From the NCBI GenBank assembly GCA_024684085.1, contig JAIKXM010000016.1:124001-188000 (forward strand): DNA of 64,000 bases, written 5' to 3'. The translations under genes were made by a program, and so were the position numbers. This DNA comes from Lachnospiraceae bacterium. Lineage in GTDB: Bacteria; Bacillota; Clostridia; Lachnospirales; Lachnospiraceae. The notes under the pieces were generated by a model. That model saw only the letters and a program-made list of their open reading frames with translations, ran no database searches and was not told where the DNA came from. This document shows, in pieces, positions 8,742 through 16,896 of this stretch; position 1 is the stretch's first letter, and the number at the start of each line of letters is the position of its first letter.

Positions 8742-10106
8742 CTATAATTCATCCACTGTAACAAGCCTTATATTCTTCTTACTGCTAACGGCAAAATCCA
8801 ATTCTTCATCGAATCCGCCGGAAGAGAACAGAATAACATAATCAGGCTTAAGTTTAGCCTGCTTGGCGCAGTACATCAACAATTCGTAATCTTCAAAACG
8901 CATCATTGGCTTCTTCCAGTTACACAATGCTATCAGTACATGATCATTCTCATCCCTGCATACAAAATCGATGGTACCGGCCTTACCGATCCACGCACCG
9001 ACACGATTGTATGTAATGGGCAGATTCCTGTGCTGATTCTGCGTATCGAGATATTCCTTACATATTGCAGGGAAATACCTTGCTGTATATTCGCTGAGTT
9101 CAGGCTTGATATATTTATTGTAATACTCCTGTGGGCTTATAGTCCCCAGCTCATCCTTGTGGTTAAAAAGGAACTGATATGAGAAATCCACATAATTACA
9201 GCATATATCATAGACACCCTTCTGGGTATTGCTCCTGCCCTCGGTATCAACCGAGAACTCCTTGCACACAAAACCGAGCTCCATAAGGTTCTTGATATAT
9301 ACGCTGATCTTGGCTCTTGAGAACCCTGTATGCGCAAAAAGATCATTAAGCTTATTGTAACCCTTTGCCAAAGCGCACAGGATCGTATTGTATACGCTGG
9401 TCTCTCTCAGTTCGGAAGCAACAAAATCTTCTCCGAAGTTAAGAAGAGGCCCGTTCACATCAAGTATCCTCTGGATGATATTGTCCTTAAGACTCTTCTC
9501 CTTATCAAAGAGCTTCCAAAGACCGGGAATACCGCCTAAGATCGCATATCCGTTAACGCAGTCATCATATCCGAATCCGGTAAAATAAGTTCTGAAATCG
9601 GCAAACTTAAGTTCCTTAACCTTGAAGAAACCTGTTATGCCTCTTGCCCTCATACCAATCTTGGATACCATGCTGTTCTCAACCCATTCTATCGAAGAAC
9701 TGATGAGAAGGCACAGGAAATTTTTGGATGACGAAGCCAGAAAATCAAAGAGATTATTGGTAAATTCGTTGTCATACTTGAGCAGATACTGAAATTCATC
9801 GAATACCAGTACCGTCTTCGAATCCGCTGAAGAGAACTCTTCTATCCCTTTAAAAACATCGGCATACTCAGGATACTCAGGCAGAGCAAACGGGAGCTGC
9901 CCGTAATGAGACCAGTGATATAACTGCTCTCTCGTGCTCAGCTGCTTGCAGTCAAAGACAAGACTGTTACCTGAATCATTGATAAATTCACGGACGAGGG
10001 AAGTCTTACCGACTCCTTTAAGTCCGTACATTACCATTACCTGATTACCGGGTCTGCGCTTATATTCAATTAAAACATTAATCTCCGAATCTCTTCCGAT
10101 TAACAT
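8742..10106 (-). CDS. AAA ATPase with DUF234-type C-terminal domain
   Basis: A 454-residue protein of the archaeal-type ATPase family common in anaerobes. Walker A is GLKGVGKTS (28-36) and Walker B is VLVFDEFQ (99-106), with a sensor-like Ser run (LISSSIEW) after it. A winged-helix segment follows (about 245-300), then a DUF234-like C-terminal domain (about 320-450) of the restriction-endonuclease-like class. The targets of these ATPases are unknown; suggested roles include DNA handling and toxin-like activity. Here it leads a two-gene unit with topB, which fits DNA metabolism but is only context. Confidence 0.8.
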   Translation of the reverse strand: MLIGRDSEINVLIEYKRRPGNQVMVMYGLKGVGKTSLVREFINDSGNSLVFDCKQLSTREQLYHWSHYGQLPFALPEYPEYADVFKGIEEFSSADSKTVLVFDEFQYLLKYDNEFTNNLFDFLASSSKNFLCLLISSSIEWVENSMVSKIGMRARGITGFFKVKELKFADFRTYFTGFGYDDCVNGYAILGGIPGLWKLFDKEKSLKDNIIQRILDVNGPLLNFGEDFVASELRETSVYNTILCALAKGYNKLNDLFAHTGFSRAKISVYIKNLMELGFVCKEFSVDTEGRSNTQKGVYDICCNYVDFSYQFLFNHKDELGTISPQEYYNKYIKPELSEYTARYFPAICKEYLDTQNQHRNLPITYNRVGAWIGKAGTIDFVCRDENDHVLIALCNWKKPMMRFEDYELLMYCAKQAKLKPDYVILFSSGGFDEELDFAVSSKKNIRLVTVDEL

Positions 10107-10275
10107 TCAATCCGCCTTTCAAGCTATTTCGTAACTGTTCAGAACCCATCGGGTTCTTCCGGTTACGCGAGCCCGCAATAAAGATTTGCTTCGCAAAAGG
10201 GCAGGCTCGTATGGCTCATCAAGTTTTTCATACGGCATCAGCAGCAAGTGCTTCGGCCTGTACTGAATATATACA
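10107..10275. repeat. Highly structured intergenic segment, probable dispersed repeat
   Basis: Between asd and the ATPase gene lies a segment dense in inverted repeats: AGAACCC/GGGTTCT with a 3-base loop, TTTGC/GCAAA, CGTATG/CATACG and a GAGCC/GGCTC pair enclosing the TTTGC hairpin. It resembles in style the other structured repeats of this window but has no second copy here. One part (GTAACTGTTCAGA) is close to the MITE terminus GTTACTGTTCACA. It may also end asd transcription, though no T run follows. Confidence 0.45.
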
Positions 10276-11361
10276 CTATTTCTTAGTAATATAGCCCTGA
10301 GCTTTGAGTAATTCGGCGCAGAGAACAGCACCGCCCGCAGCACCTCTTACAGTATTATGTGAAAGTCCTACAAACTTGTAATCATATACCTTATCTTCAC
10401 GAAGACGACCAATGCTTACACCCATTCCTCTCTCATAATCAACATCAAGAGCAACCTGAGGTCTGTTATCTTCTTCAAGATACTGAATGAAGTTCTTGGG
10501 AGCACTGGGAAGACCAAGTTCCTGAGGAACACCCTTGAACTCTCTTAACTTATTGATAAGCTGTTCCTTGGTAGGCTTATTCTTGAATCTTACGAAAACA
10601 GCTGCTGTATGTCCGTTAAGAACGGGAACTCTGATACACTGGCTTGTGATCACGGGAGACTCTGCAGGCTTGATAACTCCGTCTTCGATCTTACCCCAGA
10701 TCCTTAAAGGCTCCATCTCAGACTTCTCTTCCTCACCGCCGATGTAAGGGATAACATTACCTACCATCTCAGGCCAATCCTTGAAGGTCTTACCTGCACC
10801 TGAAATAGCCTGATATGTTGTTACAACAACCTCAACAGGCTCGAACTCTTTCCATGCGGTAAGAGCGGGAGCATAACTCTGGATCGAGCAGTTAGGCTTA
10901 ACTGCGATGAATCCTCTTGTTGTTCCGAGTCTCTTCTTCTGGAAATCAATGACCTTCATATGATCTGCATTAACTTCCGGCACTACCATGGGAACATCGG
11001 GAGTCCATCTGTGAGCACTGTTGTTGGATACAACAGGAGTCTCTGTCTTAGCGTACTCTTCCTCGATCTTCTTGATCTCTTCCTTGGTCATATCAACCGC
11101 ACTGAATACAAAATCAACCTGAGAAGCAACCTTCTCAACTTCGTTAACATTAAGACATACGATATTCTTAACTGCCTCAGGCATGGGAGTATCCATCTTC
11201 CAACGATCTCCTACTGCCTCTACATAAGTCTTTCCTGCACTTCTGGGGCTTGCAGCGATCGTAGTCACTTCGAACCAGGGATGATTCTCAAGCAATGAGA
11301 TAAAACGCTGACCTACCATACCGGTTCCGCCCAAAATACCAACTTTTAACTTTTCTTCCAT
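10276..11361 (-). CDS. asd: Aspartate-semialdehyde dehydrogenase
   Basis: Reduces aspartyl phosphate to aspartate semialdehyde, the branch point to lysine, threonine and methionine. The 361-residue protein has the NADP-binding start GILGGTGMVGQ (9-19) and the catalytic cysteine in VKPNCSIQSY (about residue 156), followed by the substrate-binding stretch QAISGAGK. The length and the Cys context match the archaeal/fungal-type subfamily, not the enterobacterial one. It follows argH by 27 bases with GAGGAG before the ATG, so the two probably share the promoter upstream of argH. It supplies the substrate route used by the DapB half of the CoaE-DapB frame. Confidence 0.94.
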   Translation of the reverse strand: MEEKLKVGILGGTGMVGQRFISLLENHPWFEVTTIAASPRSAGKTYVEAVGDRWKMDTPMPEAVKNIVCLNVNEVEKVASQVDFVFSAVDMTKEEIKKIEEEYAKTETPVVSNNSAHRWTPDVPMVVPEVNADHMKVIDFQKKRLGTTRGFIAVKPNCSIQSYAPALTAWKEFEPVEVVVTTYQAISGAGKTFKDWPEMVGNVIPYIGGEEEKSEMEPLRIWGKIEDGVIKPAESPVITSQCIRVPVLNGHTAAVFVRFKNKPTKEQLINKLREFKGVPQELGLPSAPKNFIQYLEEDNRPQVALDVDYERGMGVSIGRLREDKVYDYKFVGLSHNTVRGAAGGAVLCAELLKAQGYITKK

Positions 11362-11388
11362 AACTTTCTCCTCTTTCTCTAATCAATA

Positions 11389-12765
11389 TTAATCTTTCAG
11401 ATATTCTTTGTTCATTTCAATGATCTTCTTCATCTGTACGGAACTCGGCGCTCCCTTGGTAAGACGCTTCTCCACACAGGTCTTAAGGCTTATAGCCTCA
11501 TATATATCTTCTTCAAAAATATCACTGAAACTCTTTAATTCTTCAATCGAACAATCTTCAATGCTCTTATCTTCATCGATGCAGTGAAGTACCAGCGCGC
11601 CTATCACACCATGAGCATCTCTGAACGGCATACCGTTCTTAACAAGATAGTCGGCAGCATCTGTAGCATTGGTGAAGCCCTTCATGGCGCTCTTGGCCAT
11701 TACATCGGATCTGAACTTCATGGTATCGATCATACCCGTGAACAGATGGATGCAATCCTTAACTGTATCGATGGCATCAAAGGTAACTTCCTTATCTTCC
11801 TGCATATCCTTATTATACGCAAGGGGAATACCCTTAAGCGTTGTTAAGATCGATACAAGAGCACCGTATACCCTGCCCGTCTTACCTCTTACAAGCTCCG
11901 CGATATCGGGATTCTTCTTCTGAGGCATAATGGAACTTCCTGTTGAATAAGCATCATCCAATTCAACGAATCTGTATTCGTTCGAATTCCATATGATGAT
12001 CTCTTCGGAAAAACGTGACAGATGCATCATAACAGTTGAAAGAGCACTAAGAAGCTCTATGATATAATCCCTGTCCGCCACCGAATCCATACTGTTATTG
12101 GTAGCTCCTTCGAAACCGAGCATACTTGCCACATATTCTCTGTCAAGCGGATAAGTGGTTCCCGCCAAAGCTCCGGAACCCAAAGGACAATAATTCATCC
12201 TCTCATAGATGCTTCCAAGTCGCATCCTGTCACGCTTAAACATCTCAAAATAAGCTCCGAAATGATGTGCAACCGTTGTCGGCTGAGCTTTCTGCAGATG
12301 AGTGAAGCCCGGCATATATGTATCGATATTCTCTTCCATGATCCTGTTGATCACTTCAAGCAGGCTTTTTAGTCCCTTATCAATATTAAGAACTTCTTCC
12401 CTGACATACAGTTTCATATCAAGAGCGACCTGATCGTTACGGCTTCTTCCGGTATGCATCTTCTTACCGGCATCGCCTATCTTCTCTATAAGCCTGGCTT
12501 CCACAAAGCTGTGAACATCTTCATATTCAGAAGTAAACTCAAGCTTGCCTTCCTCAACTTCGCTCTTTATAAGTGTCAGTCCCCTGACAATAGCATCTTT
12601 TTCTTCAAGACTTATGATATGCTGTTTTTCCAGCATGACCACGTGGGCGATACTGCCCTCTATATCCTGCGAAAAGAGTCTGTGATCGAATGATAGAGAT
12701 TCATTAAAAGCAAAGACCTCATCATCAGTCTGCTTAGTGAATCTACCGCCCCATAATTGAGCCAC
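11389..12765 (-). CDS. argH: Argininosuccinate lyase
   Basis: Splits argininosuccinate into arginine and fumarate, the last arginine step. The 458-residue protein has the fumarase/aspartase superfamily signature [12 protein letters not shown] (about 278-289), the HTGRSRNDQ block near 105, and the TTVAHH block near 157. The start is GTG, with GGAGG seven bases upstream. No argG lies nearby. The gene heads a unit with asd, an uncommon pairing joined only by both pathways being aspartate-derived. Confidence 0.95.
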   Translation of the reverse strand: MAQLWGGRFTKQTDDEVFAFNESLSFDHRLFSQDIEGSIAHVVMLEKQHIISLEEKDAIVRGLTLIKSEVEEGKLEFTSEYEDVHSFVEARLIEKIGDAGKKMHTGRSRNDQVALDMKLYVREEVLNIDKGLKSLLEVINRIMEENIDTYMPGFTHLQKAQPTTVAHHFGAYFEMFKRDRMRLGSIYERMNYCPLGSGALAGTTYPLDREYVASMLGFEGATNNSMDSVADRDYIIELLSALSTVMMHLSRFSEEIIIWNSNEYRFVELDDAYSTGSSIMPQKKNPDIAELVRGKTGRVYGALVSILTTLKGIPLAYNKDMQEDKEVTFDAIDTVKDCIHLFTGMIDTMKFRSDVMAKSAMKGFTNATDAADYLVKNGMPFRDAHGVIGALVLHCIDEDKSIEDCSIEELKSFSDIFEEDIYEAISLKTCVEKRLTKGAPSSVQMKKIIEMNKEYLKD

Positions 12766-12891
12766 TACGACACCTCCGTCATAAAAATAATAATGATCAG
12801 TTTTATCATATACCTGTTCATCTTCCTAAATCTTAATATCCGATCCGAAAAATTAGCATATTATGATCATCGTAAATTAAATCTAAAATTG

Positions 12892-12920
12892 ATAATACCA
12901 TATAGATATCAGCTATTCAA
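12892..12920 (-). promoter_or_regulatory. Promoter of argH-asd
   Basis: On the minus strand TTGAAT (12915-12920) and TATTAT (12892-12897) are 17 bp apart, about 125 bases before the argH GTG. This leaves a leader long enough for control, but no known riboswitch or T-box motif is visible in it. Confidence 0.5.
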
Positions 12921-12940
12921 GCCATTATCTGTTATCTGTC

Positions 12941-12969
12941 ATGTAATAGGAATCAATTCCCTATTACAT
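12941..12969. repeat. GTAATAGGAA palindrome, copy 1
   Basis: ATGTAATAGGAAT pairs with ATTCCCTATTACAT through a two-base gap and one bulged base. Related palindromes lie at 27707-27737 and, as a half copy, at 55999-56013, each just past a gene end. Confidence 0.6.
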
Positions 12970-12975
12970 AATAGT

Positions 12976-13029
12976 AACCCCACAGACTTATATACCCGGA
13001 ATCCCGGACACATATCAGACTGCGGGGTT
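12976..13029 (-). terminator. Hairpin downstream of trpS, possible terminator
   Basis: AACCCC-CAG-CT arms (12976-12988 and 13018-13029) pair around a long loop, starting 9 bases beyond the trpS stop. The stem is strong but the T run after it is poor, so termination is likely but unproven. Confidence 0.5.
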
Positions 13030-13037
13030 GCTATTCA

Positions 13038-14129
13038 TTACATTGAAGAATACTTCTTTACTGAAGCCTCGATAAGAGCTCCGTCTTCGAAGTAATTGAT
13101 CATCATTGAAGACTTAACCTCATCAAGGGTTGCGGCAGCGACTTCTCTTGCCTTCTCGCTTCCCTTCTTAAGTACTTCGTATACATAAGGAATATCCTTC
13201 TGAAGTTCTTTTCTCTTCTCTCTGATAGGCTGTAACTCTGACTGAAGTACATTGTTAAGGAACTTCTTAACCTTAACATCACCTAGACCGCCTCTCTGAT
13301 AGTGTTCCTTCAACTCATCCAGATTCTTATACTCCGGAAGAAACTCTTCAAAATGTTCATCTCTTGAGAAAGCATCAAGATAAGTGAATACCGTATTACC
13401 TTCGATATTACCCGGATCATCGATCTTAATATGATTGGGATCGGTGTACATACTCATGATCTTCTTCTTCATCTCATCGGGATCTTCCGACAGATAAATG
13501 GCATTACCCAGAGACTTACTCATCTTTGCCTTGCCGTCTGTACCCGGAAGCCTTAAGCAGGCCTGATTGTCCGGAAGGAGTATATGAGGAACAACAAGTG
13601 TCTCACACTGATATGTATAATTGAATCTCTGTACTATCTCCTGAGTCTGCTCGATCATAGGCATCTGATCTTCGCCTGCAGGAACTGTAGTAGCCTTGAA
13701 TGCGGTGATATCTGCGGCCTGACTGATCGGGTAGGTATAGAAACCTACGGGAATACTGTTACCGAAGCCTCTCATCTGAAGCTCTGACTTAATGGTAGGA
13801 TTCCTCTCAAGACGAGCTATCGTCACGAGATTGGCATAATAGAATGTCAGCTCGGTAAGTTCGGGTATCATGGACTGGATCAGGATCACAGACTTGGAAG
13901 GATCAAGTCCTGCTGACATATAGTCCAAAGCCACCTCAATGATATTCTCCCTGATTTTGGCGGGATTATCTGCATTATCTGTAAGAGCCTGAGCATCAGC
14001 GATCATAATATAGATCTTATCATACTCTCCGCTGTTCTGAAGTTCGACTCTTCTTCTCAGACTTCCGACATAATGTCCAACATGCAGCTTACCTGTAGGT
14101 CTGTCACCGGTCAAAATAATCTTACTCAT
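13038..14129 (-). CDS. trpS: Tryptophanyl-tRNA synthetase
   Basis: Class I aminoacyl-tRNA synthetase that charges tRNA-Trp. The 363-residue protein shows GKLHVGH (13-19) as its HIGH motif and AKMSKS near residue 200, plus the AGEDQ motif (about 150) that helps bind tryptophan and ATP. Length is slightly above the usual 330. It stands alone between tRNA-Thr and argH. No T-box specifier or AGGGTGG antiterminator is visible in its 114-base leader, which is unusual for a Firmicute tRNA synthetase; the leader does hold a GCCCG/CGGGC hairpin just before the AAAGGAG ribosome site. Confidence 0.95.
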   Translation of the reverse strand: MSKIILTGDRPTGKLHVGHYVGSLRRRVELQNSGEYDKIYIMIADAQALTDNADNPAKIRENIIEVALDYMSAGLDPSKSVILIQSMIPELTELTFYYANLVTIARLERNPTIKSELQMRGFGNSIPVGFYTYPISQAADITAFKATTVPAGEDQMPMIEQTQEIVQRFNYTYQCETLVVPHILLPDNQACLRLPGTDGKAKMSKSLGNAIYLSEDPDEMKKKIMSMYTDPNHIKIDDPGNIEGNTVFTYLDAFSRDEHFEEFLPEYKNLDELKEHYQRGGLGDVKVKKFLNNVLQSELQPIREKRKELQKDIPYVYEVLKKGSEKAREVAAATLDEVKSSMMINYFEDGALIEASVKKYSSM

Positions 14130-14188
14130 CTTATTCTCCTTTTACCGCCCGATACATATTGTAACCTGTTGAACGGGCATCTAATAAC

Positions 14189-14224
14189 AAAAATCGCGAG
14201 ACAAACCAAACTCCTTCATCTCGC
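14189..14224 (-). terminator. Terminator after tRNA-Thr
   Basis: On the minus strand GCGAGA (14224-14219) pairs with TCTCGC (14201-14196) and GATTTTT follows. It lies 20 bases after the tRNA 3' end and separates it from trpS. Confidence 0.7.
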
Positions 14225-14243
14225 TCTGTTCTGCCTTATATAA

Positions 14244-14315
14244 GCCGAAAATGGGACTCGAACCCACGACCCCTTCATTACGAGTGAAGTGCTCTACCAG
14301 CTGAGCTATTTCGGC
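14244..14315 (-). tRNA. tRNA-Thr (anticodon CGT)
   Basis: The 72-base gene folds into a full cloverleaf: acceptor GCCGAAA/TTTCGGC, D arm GCTC/GAGC, anticodon stem CTTCA/TGAAG with loop CTCGTAA, and T arm GTGGG/CCCAT with TTCGAGT loop. The anticodon CGT reads ACG codons. CCA is not encoded. Confidence 0.96.
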
Positions 14316-14325
14316 GCTGATATGT

Positions 14326-14354
14326 ATTATATCAATTTCTTTTTCAATAATCAA
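14326..14354 (-). promoter_or_regulatory. Promoter of tRNA-Thr
   Basis: On the minus strand TTGATT (14349-14354) and a perfect TATAAT (14326-14331) are 17 bp apart, 10 bases before the mature tRNA 5' end. The MITE copy at 14393 begins only 38 bp upstream of the -35 box. Confidence 0.7.
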
Positions 14355-14392
14355 CAAAGAATACTATCAATCTTGATCAAACTTTTTACATT

Positions 14393-14577
14393 GTTACTGT
14401 TCACAGGTGTCTGTTCGCTACAGGAAATATATTCACCGAAACGGCGCTCTCGCTCCGATGTAAGCGCAACGGATACTAAGCTCGGCTTTGCCTCGCTAAG
14501 TACCGACGTTTGACTAGGCGTTTCTTGTGAATATATTTCCTGTAGCTATTCACAAAAACACAGGTGTGAACAGTAAC
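14393..14577. mobile_element. MITE copy A (185 bp) with 8-bp target duplication
   Basis: The element starts GTTACTGTTCACA and ends with the exact inverse. TTTACATT stands directly on both sides (14385-14392 and 14578-14585). Inside, CTACAGGAAATATATTCAC and its inverse form a second long inverted repeat, and GAAACG/CGTTTC extends the stem, so a transcript would fold into one long hairpin. No useful reading frame exists. It lies between the pseudo-GlgB gene end and the tRNA-Thr promoter. Copies B and C share the same length and arrangement. Confidence 0.92.
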
Positions 14578-14620
14578 TTTACATTAACCGTAAAACGGTC
14601 ATTCCGGGATATCATTATCC

Positions 14621-14653
14621 TGATCTGAAGGAGATCATATCTCCTTCAGATCA
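14621..14653 (-). terminator. Strong hairpin after the branching-enzyme homologue
   Basis: A perfect 15-bp stem (14621-14635 with 14639-14653, loop CAT) begins 10 bases past the stop codon of the 14663-16876 gene. There is no T run, so it may act as an mRNA end stabiliser rather than a classic terminator. Confidence 0.5.
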
Positions 14654-14662
14654 GATTTAATA

Positions 14663-16876
14663 TTATTCAACAACCACTTTTTTCCTGGAACTGAGTTCCT
14701 TAGCCTTAGCCTTGGCCTCCATCTCCATCTTCTCTTTGAAGCGTTCAACCTTCTCCTGAGCGATAGTCAGTAACTCCTCTTCGGTATAAGGTGTATATGA
14801 ATAGAAGCTTACACTCATAGGGCTGATCCTTATTGTAAGAGAATTGGCACGACCGTCGAAGTACTCTTCCTCAGTCCTAATGACCTTATTCTCAGCCTTG
14901 GCAGTACCACCGAACTTCTCATCTTCGGAATTGAAGATCTCCTGATATTTGCCTTCATAAGGCATACCCAGCTTATATGTAGCATATTCATTCCATGAAT
15001 AATTACATACAACGAGGATCGAATGATTAAGATACTCATCCTTACGCATGAATGATATGATTCCATCACCGTTATTGAATGCTCTTATCCACTCGAAGCC
15101 GTACTGATTACGATCAAGTCGATAGAAAGCAGTCAGCTCCTTATACAATCTTCCAAGCTCAATACCTTCCTTCTCATCTGTCTGATCCTTATATATCAGC
15201 TTCTTACCCGGTCTTGCATACATGAACGCAAGACTGCTTCTTCTGACGCTGCCCTTCTGCTCATCGGGAGTGGGAATATAATCAAAGTATCCCGCACCCC
15301 CTTCAACTCTTAAGTGATCATAATCATTGGCAACGATAACATCATCCTTGGATATTGTAAGGATATAATCCTCACAATATTCATATGACATGGGATCGGT
15401 AAGCCTCTTCATATCGTTAAAGGCATCCTTACCCTTGATGAACTTAAGAAACTCATCACTGTATCCGTTATTCCAGATAAGATCAAAGCCGAGACCGTCT
15501 TCCTCAAGCTTCTCGCTTACCTTGGGGAATGCACACACTTCTTTGGTCGTAGTAAATGCATAATCATATTTCTTATGTACTACGGAATTGAAATGCTTAA
15601 TGAACTCGATCGCCTCGAGATTCTCACGTCCTCCGTAGATATTGGCAACCCATTCGCCGTCATATTTGCCGAAATCATTGAACAGGATCGAAGAAAGACC
15701 GCTGATATGAAGGCCGTCAACATGAAGGCATTCAAGATAATAAAAGGCACTTGAAAGCAGATAATCGATAACCTGAGGACGACCGTAATTGTAATTGAAG
15801 CCGTCATAAGCAGGGTTATATCTCTGCCTCTCATCCATATGTCCGTACAGATAAGTACCGTCAAATTCTCTGAGGCCATCCTCATTCATTGCAAAAAAGC
15901 AGGGATTCCACTCCATGATAACGCCGATGTCTGATGCATGAAGCGTATTAACAGCTTTCATAACATCAAGAGCCGGAAGACCGCCGCTTAATATATACTG
16001 TTCGCCCGGCACGAGGATGAACTGTACATGAGTCATCTCGAGTTGCTTCAGTTTTTTGATAAGAGCCTTAAGAGCAGTCTCTGAGAGAGTATTCTTCTTA
16101 CCGAAGATGGTATGAAGCTCAGTCTCATATATATTCATTCTGACCTTTGCATAACCGGTATTCTTATGGCTTGCAAAGTATGAAAGATCCGTCCACTTAT
16201 ACTTCTTATCGGCAACAACAACGCTGTTTGTATTGACATTGGATCTCTGATAAGGATCCTGCTTGCAATATACTCTTCCACCCTTGATACTGAGCTCGTA
16301 CTTGTACTCAGCGCCCTCTTCAACGCCGGGAATAAAGAGCGAGAATACTCCGGTATCCTCATCCTTCATCATGGGATGTGTCTTGCCGTTCCAGTTATTA
16401 AAATCACCGACTACAGACACCCTGATCGCATTGGGAGCCCATACCCTGAAGAGAACACCGCTTATCTTGTTGACGGTCTTAACATGAGAACCCATATACT
16501 CATAAGCATCATACATTATGCCGCCGTTCCACTTCTTCTTCTCTTCTTCCGTGAAGCTGACAACATGATCATAGGGATCGTAGCACTGATGCTTCTTACC
16601 GCTCTTATCTGTAATATTGTAAAAATACCCGCCCTTGATCTTACCGAGGATCGCGATCGCATAGAAGCCCTCTTCATCAGCAAGCTCCATGGGATATTCC
16701 TTGCCGTCGGCTTCGATCACAAGTACCACCTCTTTTGCATCAGGCTGGAATGTCTGAAACAAAGTATAGGTAGCCACGCTGTGACGTCCCAATATCGACT
16801 GAGGACGACCTTCCTCGCCATATACAATGGCCTCGATCTCAGGCCAGTTCATCATCTTATATAATTTGTCCTTCAT
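14663..16876 (-). CDS. GlgB-like GH13 protein lacking catalytic residues
   Basis: A 737-residue homologue of the glycogen branching enzyme. It has an N-terminal beta domain, a CBM48-like domain (about 138-225, WAPNAIRVSVVGDFNNW), a GH13 barrel (about 240-600) and a C-terminal beta domain, then a Lys/Glu-rich tail. The scaffold alignment to GlgB is clear (FDGTYLYGH, FNYGR-like NYNYGR, HVDGL). However, the catalytic blocks are changed: canonical DGLRVD is DGLHIS (387-392), losing the substrate-binding Arg and the nucleophile Asp; PGHF is PCFF (325-328); AEES is TKEV (444-447); SHDEV is SKDDV (509-513). It cannot be an ordinary branching enzyme; glycogen binding or a regulatory role is a guess. 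The gene looks intact and well translated (GGGAG before ATG), so it is not a decaying pseudogene. Confidence 0.85.
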   Translation of the reverse strand: MKDKLYKMMNWPEIEAIVYGEEGRPQSILGRHSVATYTLFQTFQPDAKEVVLVIEADGKEYPMELADEEGFYAIAILGKIKGGYFYNITDKSGKKHQCYDPYDHVVSFTEEEKKKWNGGIMYDAYEYMGSHVKTVNKISGVLFRVWAPNAIRVSVVGDFNNWNGKTHPMMKDEDTGVFSLFIPGVEEGAEYKYELSIKGGRVYCKQDPYQRSNVNTNSVVVADKKYKWTDLSYFASHKNTGYAKVRMNIYETELHTIFGKKNTLSETALKALIKKLKQLEMTHVQFILVPGEQYILSGGLPALDVMKAVNTLHASDIGVIMEWNPCFFAMNEDGLREFDGTYLYGHMDERQRYNPAYDGFNYNYGRPQVIDYLLSSAFYYLECLHVDGLHISGLSSILFNDFGKYDGEWVANIYGGRENLEAIEFIKHFNSVVHKKYDYAFTTTKEVCAFPKVSEKLEEDGLGFDLIWNNGYSDEFLKFIKGKDAFNDMKRLTDPMSYEYCEDYILTISKDDVIVANDYDHLRVEGGAGYFDYIPTPDEQKGSVRRSSLAFMYARPGKKLIYKDQTDEKEGIELGRLYKELTAFYRLDRNQYGFEWIRAFNNGDGIISFMRKDEYLNHSILVVCNYSWNEYATYKLGMPYEGKYQEIFNSEDEKFGGTAKAENKVIRTEEEYFDGRANSLTIRISPMSVSFYSYTPYTEEELLTIAQEKVERFKEKMEMEAKAKAKELSSRKKVVVE

Positions 16877-16896
16877 ACTTATATACTCCCGATTTT

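Noticed and set aside
14130..14243. T-box leader for trpS
   Set aside because: Too short and lacks the AGGGTGG antiterminator; the one terminator-like hairpin belongs to the tRNA-Thr transcript.
14289..14513. 74-codon plus-strand frame over the tRNA-Thr and MITE
   Set aside because: It crosses a tRNA gene and non-coding repeat and has no ribosome site.
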